A stretch of 64,000 bases of DNA from Volvariella volvacea V23 (lineage: Eukaryota > Basidiomycota > Agaricomycetes > Agaricales > Pluteaceae): the NCBI GenBank assembly GCA_000349905.1, contig KB722739.1, forward strand, positions 431,593 through 495,592. Reading direction: 5' to 3'. The position numbers and the translations under genes are program-made. Positions 1 to 11,705 of the stretch are shown here, piece after piece; within the stretch, counting starts at the first letter, position 1; each line of letters opens with the position of its first letter. The notes beneath the pieces were generated by a model. It did not search any database and was not told where the DNA came from. It was given only the letters and a program-made list of their open reading frames with translations.

Positions 1-2996
1 TTTTTACAAGTGGAGTACGTATACCGCTCAGCCATGCACGATAGTAGTTATCGCTGTTATCTTTCGTCTGGGCTGGTATGTCATTGATGCCCACGTCCAC
101 AAGAGAAATTTGTTGGCAGGCGGGTGTAGTGAGGGCGTAGCTGAGCGCAGTGTGAAATCGGGGAGAGGTAATTCAATTCTGTTCGTGATCAGATAATGTT
201 CAGGAGGCGCAAGTGGAATGGAAGGAGGCGCTCGTATGGGGTCAGCTGTCCTTCTAGGCGATGGTTCCATCACTCCGTCTCACGCACTCTGATGCTCGAT
301 AACACATCATCTCATTAGGTACGGGATCGTCAGCTCTCGCTCTGTGTTTAGGTAAAAGACTCGCTCGAGGTAGGATCCAAGGATGCCGACGAGTGGGGTG
401 CAATAGTAATAAGCGGAAATATAATAGTTAAGCGAAATTTGAAATGGATGGAGGGCTGGAAGCAGAAAAGCTTCCGTGGGGTGGAAAAGTGCGGTTTGGA
501 GCCAATTGTGGACGACTTCCATTCTAGGCTGTATATTCTGGCCCTAATCGAAATCGTCGACGCACACTGGATGCACTCCGCCCATCGCCGGCATGAGTGG
601 ATTCATTGATTCGACCCATCCAAGAGACGTTCGCTTCGAAGCTCGAGGACCTCGTACTGCATGTGGTCTGCGCACTTCTAATTATCTCACCTGCTCTGAT
701 AGGCAACGGCTTCAACAGCCGTGACCAGAGGGGATACAATTTGTCAAGTACGTCGAAATCCACGGATTCTTCCAGGACGACGCTATCGAGATTTGATTTA
801 TCCATCTTGTCTCATGTCCTCCATTTTTGTGCTATTCCGTCCGCCCTCCAGGTCCTCACCAATGACACCCACATAACCCCCACCAGAATGACTGCAATTA
901 TAGGCTAATTCTCCTAAGACTGAATGAATGCTGAAAATACATCATTTTGATTTGTATCAACAGCGCCGCATGTCCTACCTCAAAGAGCTTATCAACAAAG
1001 ATGGGGATTAACTTGATGACCGACTCTATTCAGCTGCGATGGTTGACGGAACTGACGATTTTGTCGAACGGGTCACACCGCGGAAGCTCTTTTACCACAG
1101 CAGATCCCCTCTCGCACAATTCTGGCCTCCCACGCAAAGCTGGACACTGGGCTTGAACACTAAAGGAATGGCCGACAATACACCCTGGATCGCGCCGCGT
1201 CGCACCCTTGCTGATCTAGCTTCTGTGGGAGTCTGAGGGAACGGGCGTGGGTGATGAACGCGATAATCCCGAACGATTGCTAGTGCACTACCCCCATTCC
1301 CACTCCTACTAATTGATGAAGATTTTCCTTTAAGCTTCGTTGCTTCTTTCATCCACCACCAGCTTGACGACTTCTCACGGCCATTTTGAATTAGCCTTTC
1401 TGTTTTTGGGACGTCGCGGGCGTTGGATGATGCAAGCTCCTGTCAATTCGGTCGCGCGGCGTCCGTGCGAGTGTCAACTGTAGCGATGTGATGTTGGCCT
1501 TACGTCGGCATCTCTCCAACATCCCCGACTTGGTGTCTTGGTTGTCTCGTCACTAAAGCACCAATTCACGTATCAGCTGTAGTGAGATGATGTGATTCCG
1601 TTTGCTGGGATAGGCAGCACAGTAACGATGATGCCTTGTGTGGGTGTTGTTCCAGATCGTTAGCGTAGACTAGCGAGAGGGGCAAATCGCCATGGCTGTG
1701 GTTGTAGAAGGAAGTAAGACGCAACACTGCCCAGTGGGTGGTGGGCTGTTCATCGGTCCCGTGCCTAAGCGTGGCAGAAGCTGGCGCGGCGAGCGTCAAA
1801 TACCGAACAGGGTCGGAGGCGGGGTTGGAAAGTCATAATGCCTTAATATGTCCCAAAATTGAGGTCATTATTCCATCATCACTTGTGGAATGACGAGTGC
1901 TGTTAACTACGTACATAAGGTGGGCGCCCAGTGCGCCACGAATACACTCTGTTGATAGAGCGACACCTTACCACAGGTAAACACATCGGACCACTCTTGT
2001 GTAATCGACTGGATTTTCGGACATAAGTGACCACGGTCGGAGTGGAGGATAATTTTGCTAATTAGTTTTCTCGAATTCGAAATGATTAGTTTTGTTTATT
2101 TTTTTCTCCGACATATCCAGAGAGGTGGAAATATAATTGATCGGAATTGTTGGACGAGCCCGCCGCACAGAAGCAACGAGGCAATACCGGATGCGGAGCG
2201 CCTGCCTGATGGAGAAGTGTGGGAAGATGAAGCTTATAGATGCCATCATGCAGATGTGACAGATCCAGAAGAGGACGATAGCCGAAGGAGGTGAAGGGGA
2301 AGGGACCCTTGTGAACGTTGGGTAATTGAACTGCAAATCTCGATCGGCTGGAACCAAATACGGTTGGCAGTCATGTCGCTTGTGTCTGTGGGAGCGAAAT
2401 TACGGGATGGCCTATTAGACAGGGGTGCGGAGGATGAGGAAAGTTTGTGAGGGGGAGCCAGAGGGGGTTAGGTGATCTTGGGCTGGAAAATAAGACGTGT
2501 CGTTTTTGGCCTAATGTGGTGGTGCCTGATTATTTTTTCGGCACCAAGCGAGTCAGTTGGAAACCGTTTGAGGCGAGCATAATATTGCGGTATGACTCGC
2601 CATCGCCTGCCTCGGGCTGTGCATCAAGTGCGATGGGTGCAAGGAAGCTCTGGTGGCGACAATGAAGTATTAAACGCTGATATGAGGAGCAGAATACAAC
2701 AAAGATGGGAGCGAAAAGGTGTGCAGCGGGCATGGACCACGTGTCGGCAATTGGGGGGAGGAGGGACGGAAAAGGAAAAGCAGGGTTGTTAAGAAATGGG
2801 AGCAAAGTATAAACGCGGTGTGCAGAAAATGGGCATGGCTTGTTTGATGCATTACAAACTTACGTACTTGGTCCCCAGCCAAGACAAAACAACTGCCCTT
2901 CAAAACCGCGCCTATTTTCATCCATCCTACCCTAAGTTCCCTCACAACCCTCGACCAAGCATCCCTACTACTTCTACCTACATATCCCCCAATATC
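1..2996. other. Left flank, no supportable gene
   Basis: I see no reading frame here with recognisable domains or a convincing exon chain on either strand. Open frames are below 105 codons and show no family motif. The first ~150 bases, read on the minus strand, hold an open frame running off the window edge with weak resemblance to an alpha/beta-hydrolase stretch, which is too little to call. The last ~200 bases are probably the promoter and 5' leader of the zinc-finger gene that follows. Confidence 0.5.
2808..2813 (+). promoter_or_regulatory. TATA-like box upstream of the C2H2 gene
   Basis: A TATAAA hexamer lies about 185 bp before the start codon of the C2H2 factor, followed by a C-rich leader. 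The position fits a core promoter with a long 5' leader, but a single hexamer is weak evidence. Confidence 0.3.
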
Positions 2997-4554
2997 ATGC
3001 CGAGGGCTGAGACAACAAAGCACCATCTTGGAACTCAGTTCTACCACTCCCAATTCCCTACCAGCAGCCCTCAGTATCTTCCTGACTCGGCCTCCTCATC
3101 GCCCCAGATGTCCTCCACCACTCAGCAGAGCACACAATCCAACGCCGCCGCTGCGCCACCCAAAAAGAAGCACGTCTGCCCTACCTGCGAGCGTGCCTTC
3201 ACTACCAGCGGCCACCTAGCTCGTCACTCTCGCGTCCACACCGGCGAAAGGAACCACAAGTGTCCCTTCCCCGGATGCGAGACTCGATGCTCTCGTCAAG
3301 ATAATCTTCAACAACAGTGAGTCCCTTCTCCTTCCCTTGTTCCCTTTTGTCTTCACCCCCCTGCCTAATGCCCTACTTCCCCGATTCAATACCACCGCCT
3401 CCTCCATTTACTTCCGTCTCCTCATCACGTGTGCGTGTTGTGCTGACAACGAAATCCATTGCAGTTACCGCATTCACCTGTCTCCAGGTTCGCGAAGGAG
3501 CTCTACCCGCTCCATTTCTCGTGCGATGAATGGCAAGCGGGGCGGAGGCCCACTTCTTGAGGCCACCCCCGCGCCACCGCCTCTTTCGTCACCTCCGGCT
3601 CTCGAACAGGCACGGGTCTACCACCATTCGCCTCCTCCCGATTCACCACCGCCTCTCGCTCAAGCTACTCTTCCGGCCACGGCGCACCTCGCTGGCGAAG
3701 CATCAGGGAGATCTTCGTCATCTCCTCAATCGTCTTCTTATTCTCCCATCAACGGCCATCTAGCTCAAGGACTCGGATTGTCTGGTGCAGGATCGCAGGG
3801 GACATATTCTTATAGGAGTGGGACAACAACATACCAGGAGCAGTCGCAGGGTGCCGGATTCACATACGTACATACTACTCCCATTTCGCATTCGTCAACA
3901 GGCTCCAACGTACCTTCTTTCTCTTCCTACTCCAGCTCTCACGACAATTTTAGCGGACACTCGCTGCCGCACTTGAACGCTTCAAGCAGCTCATCGTCGT
4001 CTCCCCTCCTCCACCAAGATTCCCAGTCGCAGCCGTCTTCTTTGTCCATGCCTTCCCGCCACTCCATCTCCCACATCTCCCACCCACAGACAAGCTACTC
4101 CCAACCGACCCCCACGCAATCCTCCAGCACAAATCCCCCCTCCCCAGCATCGTCTAACTCGGTGTCATCCCACACCTCGGGTCCCCCGACACCGACAACC
4201 TATCCCGGATTCAGCGACGAAGCGCATACCTACCAGCACGGAGGCAACCTGATCTCCGATCAACACATCTCTTCGCAGGGGCAACTCGTCCACAGTTATA
4301 ATGTACATTCTTCCAATATTCCCCGATTCGAATCACCACCTCCTGTCCTCGCACCTATTCAGGACGAGAGGCTGATCAGGAGAGCGGATGAGCGACACCA
4401 AGGCCAAGCCTCGTCTCACTCGTCTCCTTACATCCACCATCCTCAGCCCCTCCCCAACGACTACCCATATCACCCCGCGTCGATGAACCTCAGCCACGGT
4501 GCATGGAAGTCGGAGTCGGGGATGAGGAAAGGTGTCAATACTATTATGCAGTAA
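2997..4554 (+). CDS. C2H2 zinc-finger transcription factor, NRG1-like
   Basis: Nuclear DNA-binding protein of 469 residues in two exons (2997-3316, 3465-4554). Two adjacent C2H2 fingers begin near residue 60. The first has CPTC and a HLARHSRVH helix followed by the linker HTGERNHK. The second has CPFPGC and the helix end QQHYRIH. The second finger is only complete after splicing a 148-nt GT-AG intron, because its first zinc-binding His codon is split by it. The TSGHLARH and QDN helices are typical of the NRG1 repressor type in fungi. The remaining ~360 residues are Ser/Pro/Gln/His-rich and look disordered, as in many fungal regulators. The ATG chosen opens the conserved frame ahead of the fingers; an earlier in-frame ATG at 2796 lies in likely leader. 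Fingers are certain; target genes and repressor role are inference. Confidence 0.9.
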
Positions 4555-5902
4555 TGGGTTGATTCTCTTTCGTTGCTTCTTCATTTGGGCTATTGGTGTT
4601 CAAAACTGCTTTATCATTTCCTACTAACCACGTATGCAGCCATTATAGATTTGTGGGTACCAGTCCTCCTTCCATGTCTTCTCTATCGCCCTTGTTATGT
4701 TTACTGCTTTGAACACTCACTACCGCCCTATGTCTCCTGCTCGAACTCGTTTGCAACGTGTATGCAGCTTCCTACCCTCCCTATACTTCGTAGTATCTTT
4801 GTCTGTGCTTTCATCCCATCTCCGCTAGCGTCTGGTTTCGGCTGTCAGTAATATTTTCCTTCCAAGTTCTGTAATCATACCACATATACCAAAAACTTGG
4901 TGACGTGCACACACGTTCTCCTCCTATACAAAAGCCGTATAAATCGAATACAATGTTTTTCTATTCCCTCACTTGGCGGTGCATCAATCGAGCTAGCTAC
5001 CCAAACAGCCTCCCCCTAAGTGCAATCGGACACGATTCAAAGGGCGTGTCCGTAATTTGGTTCCTGAGTTGTACATAAAGGAGGTAAGCATCACGATTGC
5101 CTCGACTTTTTTTTCTCAGCTCTTTTAATACAACCGAAACGGACCATCGGGCCACCGTGAAGTGAGCACTAGCACGGTTTTGTTGCCTTCCCCCCGACGG
5201 AGAGGACAAGGCCTGTGTCTCACACAACTCGGACTTGATTTTTTTTTGATGGTTGCTCTGGATGCGACTTGCCTTTTTACCTTTTGTCTTCTTATCTCTG
5301 GCTTGATAAGGCCACTTTGAGCCCGCGCAGCTCAGTGGGAAACGCGCACCAAAAGGACAGAAATTCGGCATACGCGGTCTGGTACCGTGGCATGGTGAAC
5401 TAATTATCTGTTTTCCTCCATGCGGAGGTTTGTCCGAGAAGAGGGGGCAAGGCGGCGCTTATGCAGATTCTCACGGGCTTAACTTGATACACAGAGCAAA
5501 ACCCCGCCAAAACGCCAACACCCAACAACTCCACCAATAACCCGGGAAACCGTAACCAAAGCTTTTGGAAATCTCCTCGATTATCGGACTTTGTTTGTTC
5601 CTGTTCGTATATTGTATTCTCTACCGCCTCTCTCGAGGTTTTTTGGCCTGTTTTTTGTGGCAAGCTAATCGGTTCGGAAAGATTGCGTGTTTTAGCGTTG
5701 GACGTGTCATCGCAAGCGATATAAGCGTGTGACCAAGCAGAGACAAGCGGTTTGGTCTCCTAATAGTGCCTAATAGTCAAGCTGGTCAAGGTTGGAGGTC
5801 AGATCGCGAGAGCTCTCTAAACGGAGGCCGTACTAGACACAACAAGCCCATCAAACTCAGACTCGTTACGGAACTAGACTGTTGGTGCAGAGGTCCGTTG
5901 GC
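4555..5902. other. Intergenic, 3' end of C2H2 gene and promoter of PP4 gene
   Basis: The first ~350 bases are T/C-rich and probably carry the 3' UTR of the zinc-finger gene. The remainder should hold the promoter of the phosphatase gene. I see no coding sequence, RNA gene or clear core promoter box. Confidence 0.6.
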
Positions 5903-8900
5903 ATGCCGAGCGACTTGGATAGGTGAGTGAGATGCAGATCTACACTAACTTTGATGGTGAGTCTCACCATCTTTGCACCGCTTTCTTTCTGTCTTTAGGC
6001 AGATTGAACAGCTCAAGAAGTGTGAGCCGATTTCAGAGGAAGAGGTTAAGAGGTTATGTTTCAAGGCGAGAGAAATCCTGATTGAGGAGGGGAATGTGCA
6101 ACTCGTAGATTCTCCCGTTACTGTGAGTAGAATCTGCTCGTGTGTCCGGATGTTCCTCATTTTCATTACTCGCCCATCATTAATCCATCGAACACCGCCC
6201 ATGAATGTTCTAAACGACGCCGATTCTTCAACGATACCTTCCCCTTACAACCATTAATTTGAACATTCGCCGTCCGTTGCGTTCCTGACCCTCAAAATTT
6301 TCTATGCCCCCTTTGTCAACTTCTCCGTCAACTCTGTTGTCAATCTTCATCTTATCTCTATTCGCCATCCACTCGCAAATCACGCTGGTGATCACTTGAC
6401 TTGTTCACCTCGGCTGGACTTTCTACTGTCACTTTGCATTCCATAACTGTCGAACCCCTCGACTTCAATGTTATGCGCCCTCGACGAATGCAACCTATCA
6501 TGGCAATTGCGCCTTTCCCCCATTTGACATTGGCGTGCCGTCGACATCTCAACGCCTTCGCTAACCCACTCCCCGCTCCTGAACTCATGACTAGATATGC
6601 GGGGACATCCATGGTCAATTCTTTGACCTGATGGAGCTCTTTAGAGTCGGTGGCTTTTGCCCCGACACCAATTATCTATTCATGGGTACGTCTCCATTTC
6701 TGCTCCCCAACATGGAACTCCGTCCGTACGGCGCCAAGTTTCTATTTTATTTATAAATGCCTTTGACTAACCATCTAATCAATATTCGCGAATACCCGTC
6801 ATATCAAATCGAACTATACCATCTCAATCGCCAACTCAATTCATCACGATTATCACGTTTTCGATTGATCACGCCTTTGCAACGACAACAACACGTTACG
6901 GAACTGACGATATCTTGGTGTCAACAACCATTCCAATGAACATTTCCATCATCCACTCAACGAAATCGTACCTCTCATGCGATACGTTCTCTCGAAATTG
7001 CACTGGAATGGGTGCTGTCGGTTACAATTCTTCCTTGTTCCTTATTGTTGATATTTACGTGATTTTCGTTCTTGGCCATCATTTCCCCTAACCACCTTTC
7101 TCCAACTAACCCAATTATCTAACTCTCTTCCATCCTCGTTTAACATAAACCGCTAAACAACGGGCGTCGGAAAATTCCCCGTGCTAATGTCAATTTGGCG
7201 CTAACGGCCAAAATTGCGTTCCGTGGACTGCCACACGATTCGACGCCCAACGCTTGGATTGTATTGCGAACGCCGGAACACCATTCCGTCAACGCCAAAC
7301 TTCAAACGCTACACATTATGCGCCGCAAACACGCCCCCCTTCCCCCCTCCTTCCCCTTCGCGTATGGTTTCGTTTCTTGTTTTCCTCGGTGGAAAAATGA
7401 ACGAACACCCGGCTCAATCCGTGGGCTTATGCGTACGGTCTTACGTTCCGTTGTTCCGAACAACTGGTTGGCAAATTACGATGGACGGCGAACTCGTATT
7501 TTCCTGCCATTGTCCGTGGTACCCACAATTCGATGCGATATCTGTCAATGGACTCATTTTTCTGGGACTCTATACCCAATTCGACGCATCGTTTCGGGAT
7601 AACACCTACCGCATGCATTGCTCGCCATGTCAATGCTTGTTTCGAACTGATATGGTCGCCCTTCCCGATGTCAACCACCTTCTTGTCACTTTCTAATCCT
7701 GTTCCGAATCAACCAATCACGAATCCCCAGGCGATTTCGTCGACCGAGGGTTCTATAGCGTCGAGACCTTCCTCCTCTTACTGGCCCTAAAAGTCCGTTA
7801 TCCGGAACGTATAACACTCATCCGGGGCAACCACGAGTCCAGGCAAATTACACAAGTCTACGGCTTTTACGATGAATGTTTGAGGAAGTATGGGAGCAGC
7901 AACGTCTGGAGGTGGTGTTGTGAGGTATTTGATTACCTTGCTTTGGCAGCTGTAGTCGACGGGAGAGTGTTCTGCGTTCATGGTGGCCTAAGTCCGAATC
8001 TACAAACCATAGATCAGGTGGGTGTGTTCGTGGCTGTCTTCTTTGAAGTTGCCATCTCTGTGGCAGGCTTTGTTCTTCTCCCGCCTTGCGCTGTCCTTCG
8101 GTGATCTCCAAATGCTGGCCTTGCTGTCTCGTTCTCGTCATCATGCATTGCCTGGGAGGGTATTGTGATTATCCCCCCACCATCATCAGCGGATTATGTA
8201 CTCCAGGAGGCGTGTTGATGTTTTTCATGTTGCGCGCTTGCTGCGAGCTCTCTGTCGCTTCGTGCATGGCGTTCATTGATGCTATGCTCACTTTTTTTTC
8301 CATCGGCACGCCACATGCCCAGTACCCATTGATGGACGGCGACTATTTCGGCGTTCATACTGAGTTTCCTGTTCTGGTTGATCCCGAGTTCGTGCTCGCG
8401 CTATCAGCACGTGGTAGCGGGCTAGTTGTCGATCTGGCAATCCTGTGCTTATTTCACTGCCCCAGATGATCATTAAGAGTTTACTGGTCAGCTACTGGAC
8501 CAGCGTAATTTCTTCATTCGGTCATCGCATGCGTTTTTCAGCCATTTTTTCAGCGTTTCCTCTTCTTTGTGCGAAATGCTGATATTCCCCCTCGATGCTT
8601 AGATCCGTGCGATAGACAGAAAACAAGAGGTGCCGCATGACGGGCCGATGTGTGACCTGTTATGGTCCGACCCAGATGGTGAGCAAAAAGATTATCTATT
8701 TTTTTTTCCCTTCTCCGTTATCACCTACGTACTTTTTCTTGCAAACTTCATGGCAATCGCGATTCAGCGTGATGCATGGTGGATACCTATTCTATGCGTG
8801 GCTGGACAAACCCCATTTCTTTGGTCTCCGTTCATGTTTATCTTTTTGGCTTGATGAATCCACGAGGGGATATGGCCAACGCAGACGTGTTTTTTTTCCC

Positions 8901-11705
8901 GGCTTGCTGTAACTGTCACCGCCTTGGCGACCTTCTCTGGTTACTCTCGTTACGGAAAATGGAATATTCCTCTCTCACACACCCTCATGCCATGCTAATA
9001 CGTGCGTGTGGCTGAATTGGGTCGCTCACACAATTGAAACTTCAGATATCGCGGGCTGGGGACTGTCTCCCCGAGGTGCTGGATATCTATTCGGAGGAGA
9101 TATCACCAAGATATTTGCTCATAACAATGCGATCGATCTGATTGCCAGAGCTCATCAACTTGCCATGGAAGGGTACAAGCTCATGTTTGATCAAACCATC
9201 GTTACGGTCTGGAGTGCACCAAACTATTGCTACAGGTGCGTGTGCTGCCTTCTTTTCCTTTGATTTGTCAAGTCGTGGGTATGGGCATACCATTTTCATT
9301 ATTTTTTTTTACCCGTCGTCAACTTCTTTCGGCGCACGGTGAATTGGATGTGAACTGTTCTTCGATTTTATCGCCTCGTTGCTTTGGTTCAGTTATTTCT
9401 TTTTGGGGCTGTTTGTAAAGTTTTTTTCGGACGTGTCTTTCCATCCCGCTTTCCAATTTCCGCCACCCGTATTACGGGCGGCAACATTACAACGGAGCCG
9501 TCATAGGCAAGCTTTCTCCTTGTGGTCACTATCATCCATGGACTTCTGAGTCCTTCCTTTCTCTTCTTTCTCTCGTCATGTAGTCTGCGCTTTTTTGAAT
9601 GCGTCTCCAAAACGGGGCATTAGCATTCATGATCTGCTGGGCAGTGGAGCGCAGTGTCTAATGCATTGACTTTCTTGTCAACTCCCCGCGTTGCCTGTCA
9701 GCTGTTCGGTACTCGGGAGCGTTATATGATCCACTATGCGATCATTCTTCTGACCTGTATTGGCTTCTATCGTGTTGCGATTGTCCCGGTGCCGTGCTGT
9801 GGTGCTCTGGCCCACTTACCATGTTACCTGTTGCTCATTTAGTTCCCGAATTGTGCAGCTCTTTTCTACCTTTCTCATTTTTCACGCATTTTCTCCTTTT
9901 TTCAAATTGCACAAAAGGCAGGAATGGTGGACTCAGGGCTCCAGTCAGCGTCGGTGAGCGGTCCGCACACCACTGAGCCTTCATCTCAAGGGATGGAGGA
10001 GGAAGTACGCTACTCACGGTGATGTGATGGCGTAATGGCATGATGACCAATAGGCCCCGCCGCCACTCAATTATTTAATTAGCGTCTTATCGACCCTCCG
10101 GACTTTGAGGGTTCCGGCAGCAGCCCCGCCTTCTACCCCGGTGCGCTCAGAGCCATTACGCATACTACACTTCTTCAGTGCGTTTAGGGATACAACCCTA
10201 CGTGGAGCTCACCATCCGTTACGTTTCCATTCGTCAAATACTGCCACACTTTCTATTTTGTCTGATCGGCAGCTCTATATACATGCATGTGGTTTAATGT
10301 GCTACGGGAGCCGTAGTCCGTTTATCCCCCAATATCTCCTTGATGCTGTACTGGACTTCAATAGCCTGGTTGGTACTGTGTCAGATGTCCGTGAGCTGCC
10401 ACTGAAGTCAGGTGCACCGGCTGCGACTTGTATTTTCACAGGCAGTAGAGTAGGATTGAGGCGGGTAACACTTTCTCTCCGTGCTCACCGCCTACCTTTC
10501 TTTCAATCCACCTGGAATTGCAACTTTCCCCTCTGTCGTGTCCATGCATCTACTCTTCTACGTTTCAGGGGTTCCTTGAAGAGCTTGGCGGCTATCATTC
10601 TAATCACCTCTCTTATACGGAGCATGTGTGAGCAAGAATGAAAGTCATTCATCATGTTCCACTGCCGTCAATTTTCAGCATCATGTATTTCATGCCTACG
10701 ACTTGCTTTTCATGTATCTCTTCCACTATTATGGGTTGGCGCTGACTTTCCGTTTATATTGCATGGTCTCCGCGCATGGTACCCATTGCCCTCAATCGTG
10801 CCCAATCTTACCCCGGAAACTCTACTGAAACTCATAATACGACGATAAATGCAATCACCGCTCTCACATCATAATCACCCGATACAATCGACCACTCGAA
10901 CCACACACAAAACGTGAAATCCATGTTCACAACAGATGCGGCAATGTTGCTTCGATTCTAGAACTTGACGAACACCTGGGGCAGGAATACAAAGTCTTCT
11001 CACATGCTGCAATCGTGAGTCTTATGCATGTCCTATTCACTTCATTTTCTTTTGCTCTCGCTACCCCCCTCTCCTATCTTTTGCTTCCGTCGTTTCATTG
11101 GTGTTCTTCGAATCTCGTTCATTCGTACTCCTTAACGGCAAAACCCGATTCCGTTTCAATGATAACGCCTCGGATGCTGTCATCCAGTTATGACCTAGGC
11201 ACTGTTGGTTCATGACCGACACCGAAAGGCTCGAGTTGTCATTTTTCTAAAGTTCTGGGTACTACCGTTTCGTTCCAACCCACGTTATCATAATATTTCC
11301 TTATTTCGCATTCTCTTTGCATCTATTCCAGTCGATTTGTACTCATAGCCTTTGGTTCTCACTCTTTTTTCACTTTCCGAGAACCTTACGGAATGCCATT
11401 GTCTACTGCATGTTACTATGCGACACCACTCCATTACCTTCTCTGGTCATAACAAACCTTATCCAACTCCATTTCCCTGACTTAAGTCCTATTCGCATCG
11501 CTTTTTCTTTCTCCTCAGGGAAGTTGCAAATCCCGATTTTCCTTACAGCCTCTGCTTCCCCGAAAAATCCGGGGGATTCAATGGTTCACTTCATTACTGC
11601 CCCAGCCACCTCTGTTGAACCATTGCTGATTCGTGCCATCTGTTTACGCATTAGGATGTAAAATCAATACCTGCAAAACGACCACCCGCGGATTATTTCC
11701 TATAA
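5903..11705 (+). CDS. PPH3: Protein phosphatase 4 catalytic subunit
   Basis: Metallophosphatase of the PP2A/PP4/PP6 group that removes Ser/Thr phosphates, in yeast acting in DNA-damage checkpoint recovery. Eight exons: 5903-5922, 5999-6122, 6595-6685, 7731-8017, 8603-8678, 9046-9235, 10936-11014, 11655-11705. They sum to 918 nt, giving 305 residues, against about 307 in animals. The N-terminus [18 protein letters not shown] is PP4-type. Metal and catalytic motifs are all present: GDIHG (exon 3), GDFVDRG and RGNHESRQ (exon 4), CVHGG, then [11 protein letters not shown] across the exon 6/7 junction. The C-terminus ends PADYFL, the site where the last Leu is carboxymethylated in this family. Nothing is broken. 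Odd point: introns of 76, 472, 1045, 585, 367, 1700 and 640 nt make up 84% of the gene, unlike every other gene here, and two of them almost lack AG on the sense strand. Confidence 0.96.
6123..6594 (+). other. PP4 intron 2, AG-free from donor to acceptor
   Basis: This 472-nt intron starts GTGAGTAG and ends GACTAG. After the donor region there is no AG on the sense strand from about 6131 to 6592. A branch-point-like GCTAAC lies about 20 nt before the acceptor. The splice joins V-T to I-C-G of the VTICGDIHG block, so both borders are secure. Confidence 0.93.
6686..7730 (+). other. PP4 intron 3, ~990 nt without internal AG
   Basis: This 1045-nt intron starts GTACGT and ends CCCCAG. Its borders are fixed by joining MG to GDFVDRG. 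Reading every line, the only internal AG is at 6737-6738; the next is the acceptor at 7729-7730. Branch-point-like GACTAAC occurs just after the single AG (about 6764-6770), with more CTAAC/CTAAT motifs further on. Two overlapping open frames at 7195-7696 show no family match and lie inside the intron. Confidence 0.95.
9236..10935 (+). other. PP4 intron 6, 1.7 kb, composite composition
   Basis: Borders are fixed by the CYR/CGN join. By hand count AG is sparse in 9236-9900, near random in 9901-10678, and absent from 10679 to 10933 just before the acceptor. The middle block could be a later insertion, but I see no terminal repeats or coding remains. The 178-codon open frame at 10105-10641 shows no known motif. 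Confidence 0.85.

Noticed and set aside
1..280. Minus-strand open frame at the window edge with weak alpha/beta-hydrolase look
   Set aside because: Only ~50 codons, no catalytic motif visible, no clear upstream exon; resemblance could be chance.
5320..5395. tRNA-like start with GCTCAGTGGGA
   Set aside because: No matching acceptor stem, anticodon arm or GTTCGA-type T-loop at the right distance.
7195..7696. Two overlapping open frames of 135 and 160 codons
   Set aside because: They lie wholly inside PP4 intron 3, whose borders are fixed by the conserved protein; lack of AG also removes TAG stops, so long open frames are expected by composition.
10105..10641. 178-codon open frame
   Set aside because: Inside PP4 intron 6, no family motif, no splice support.
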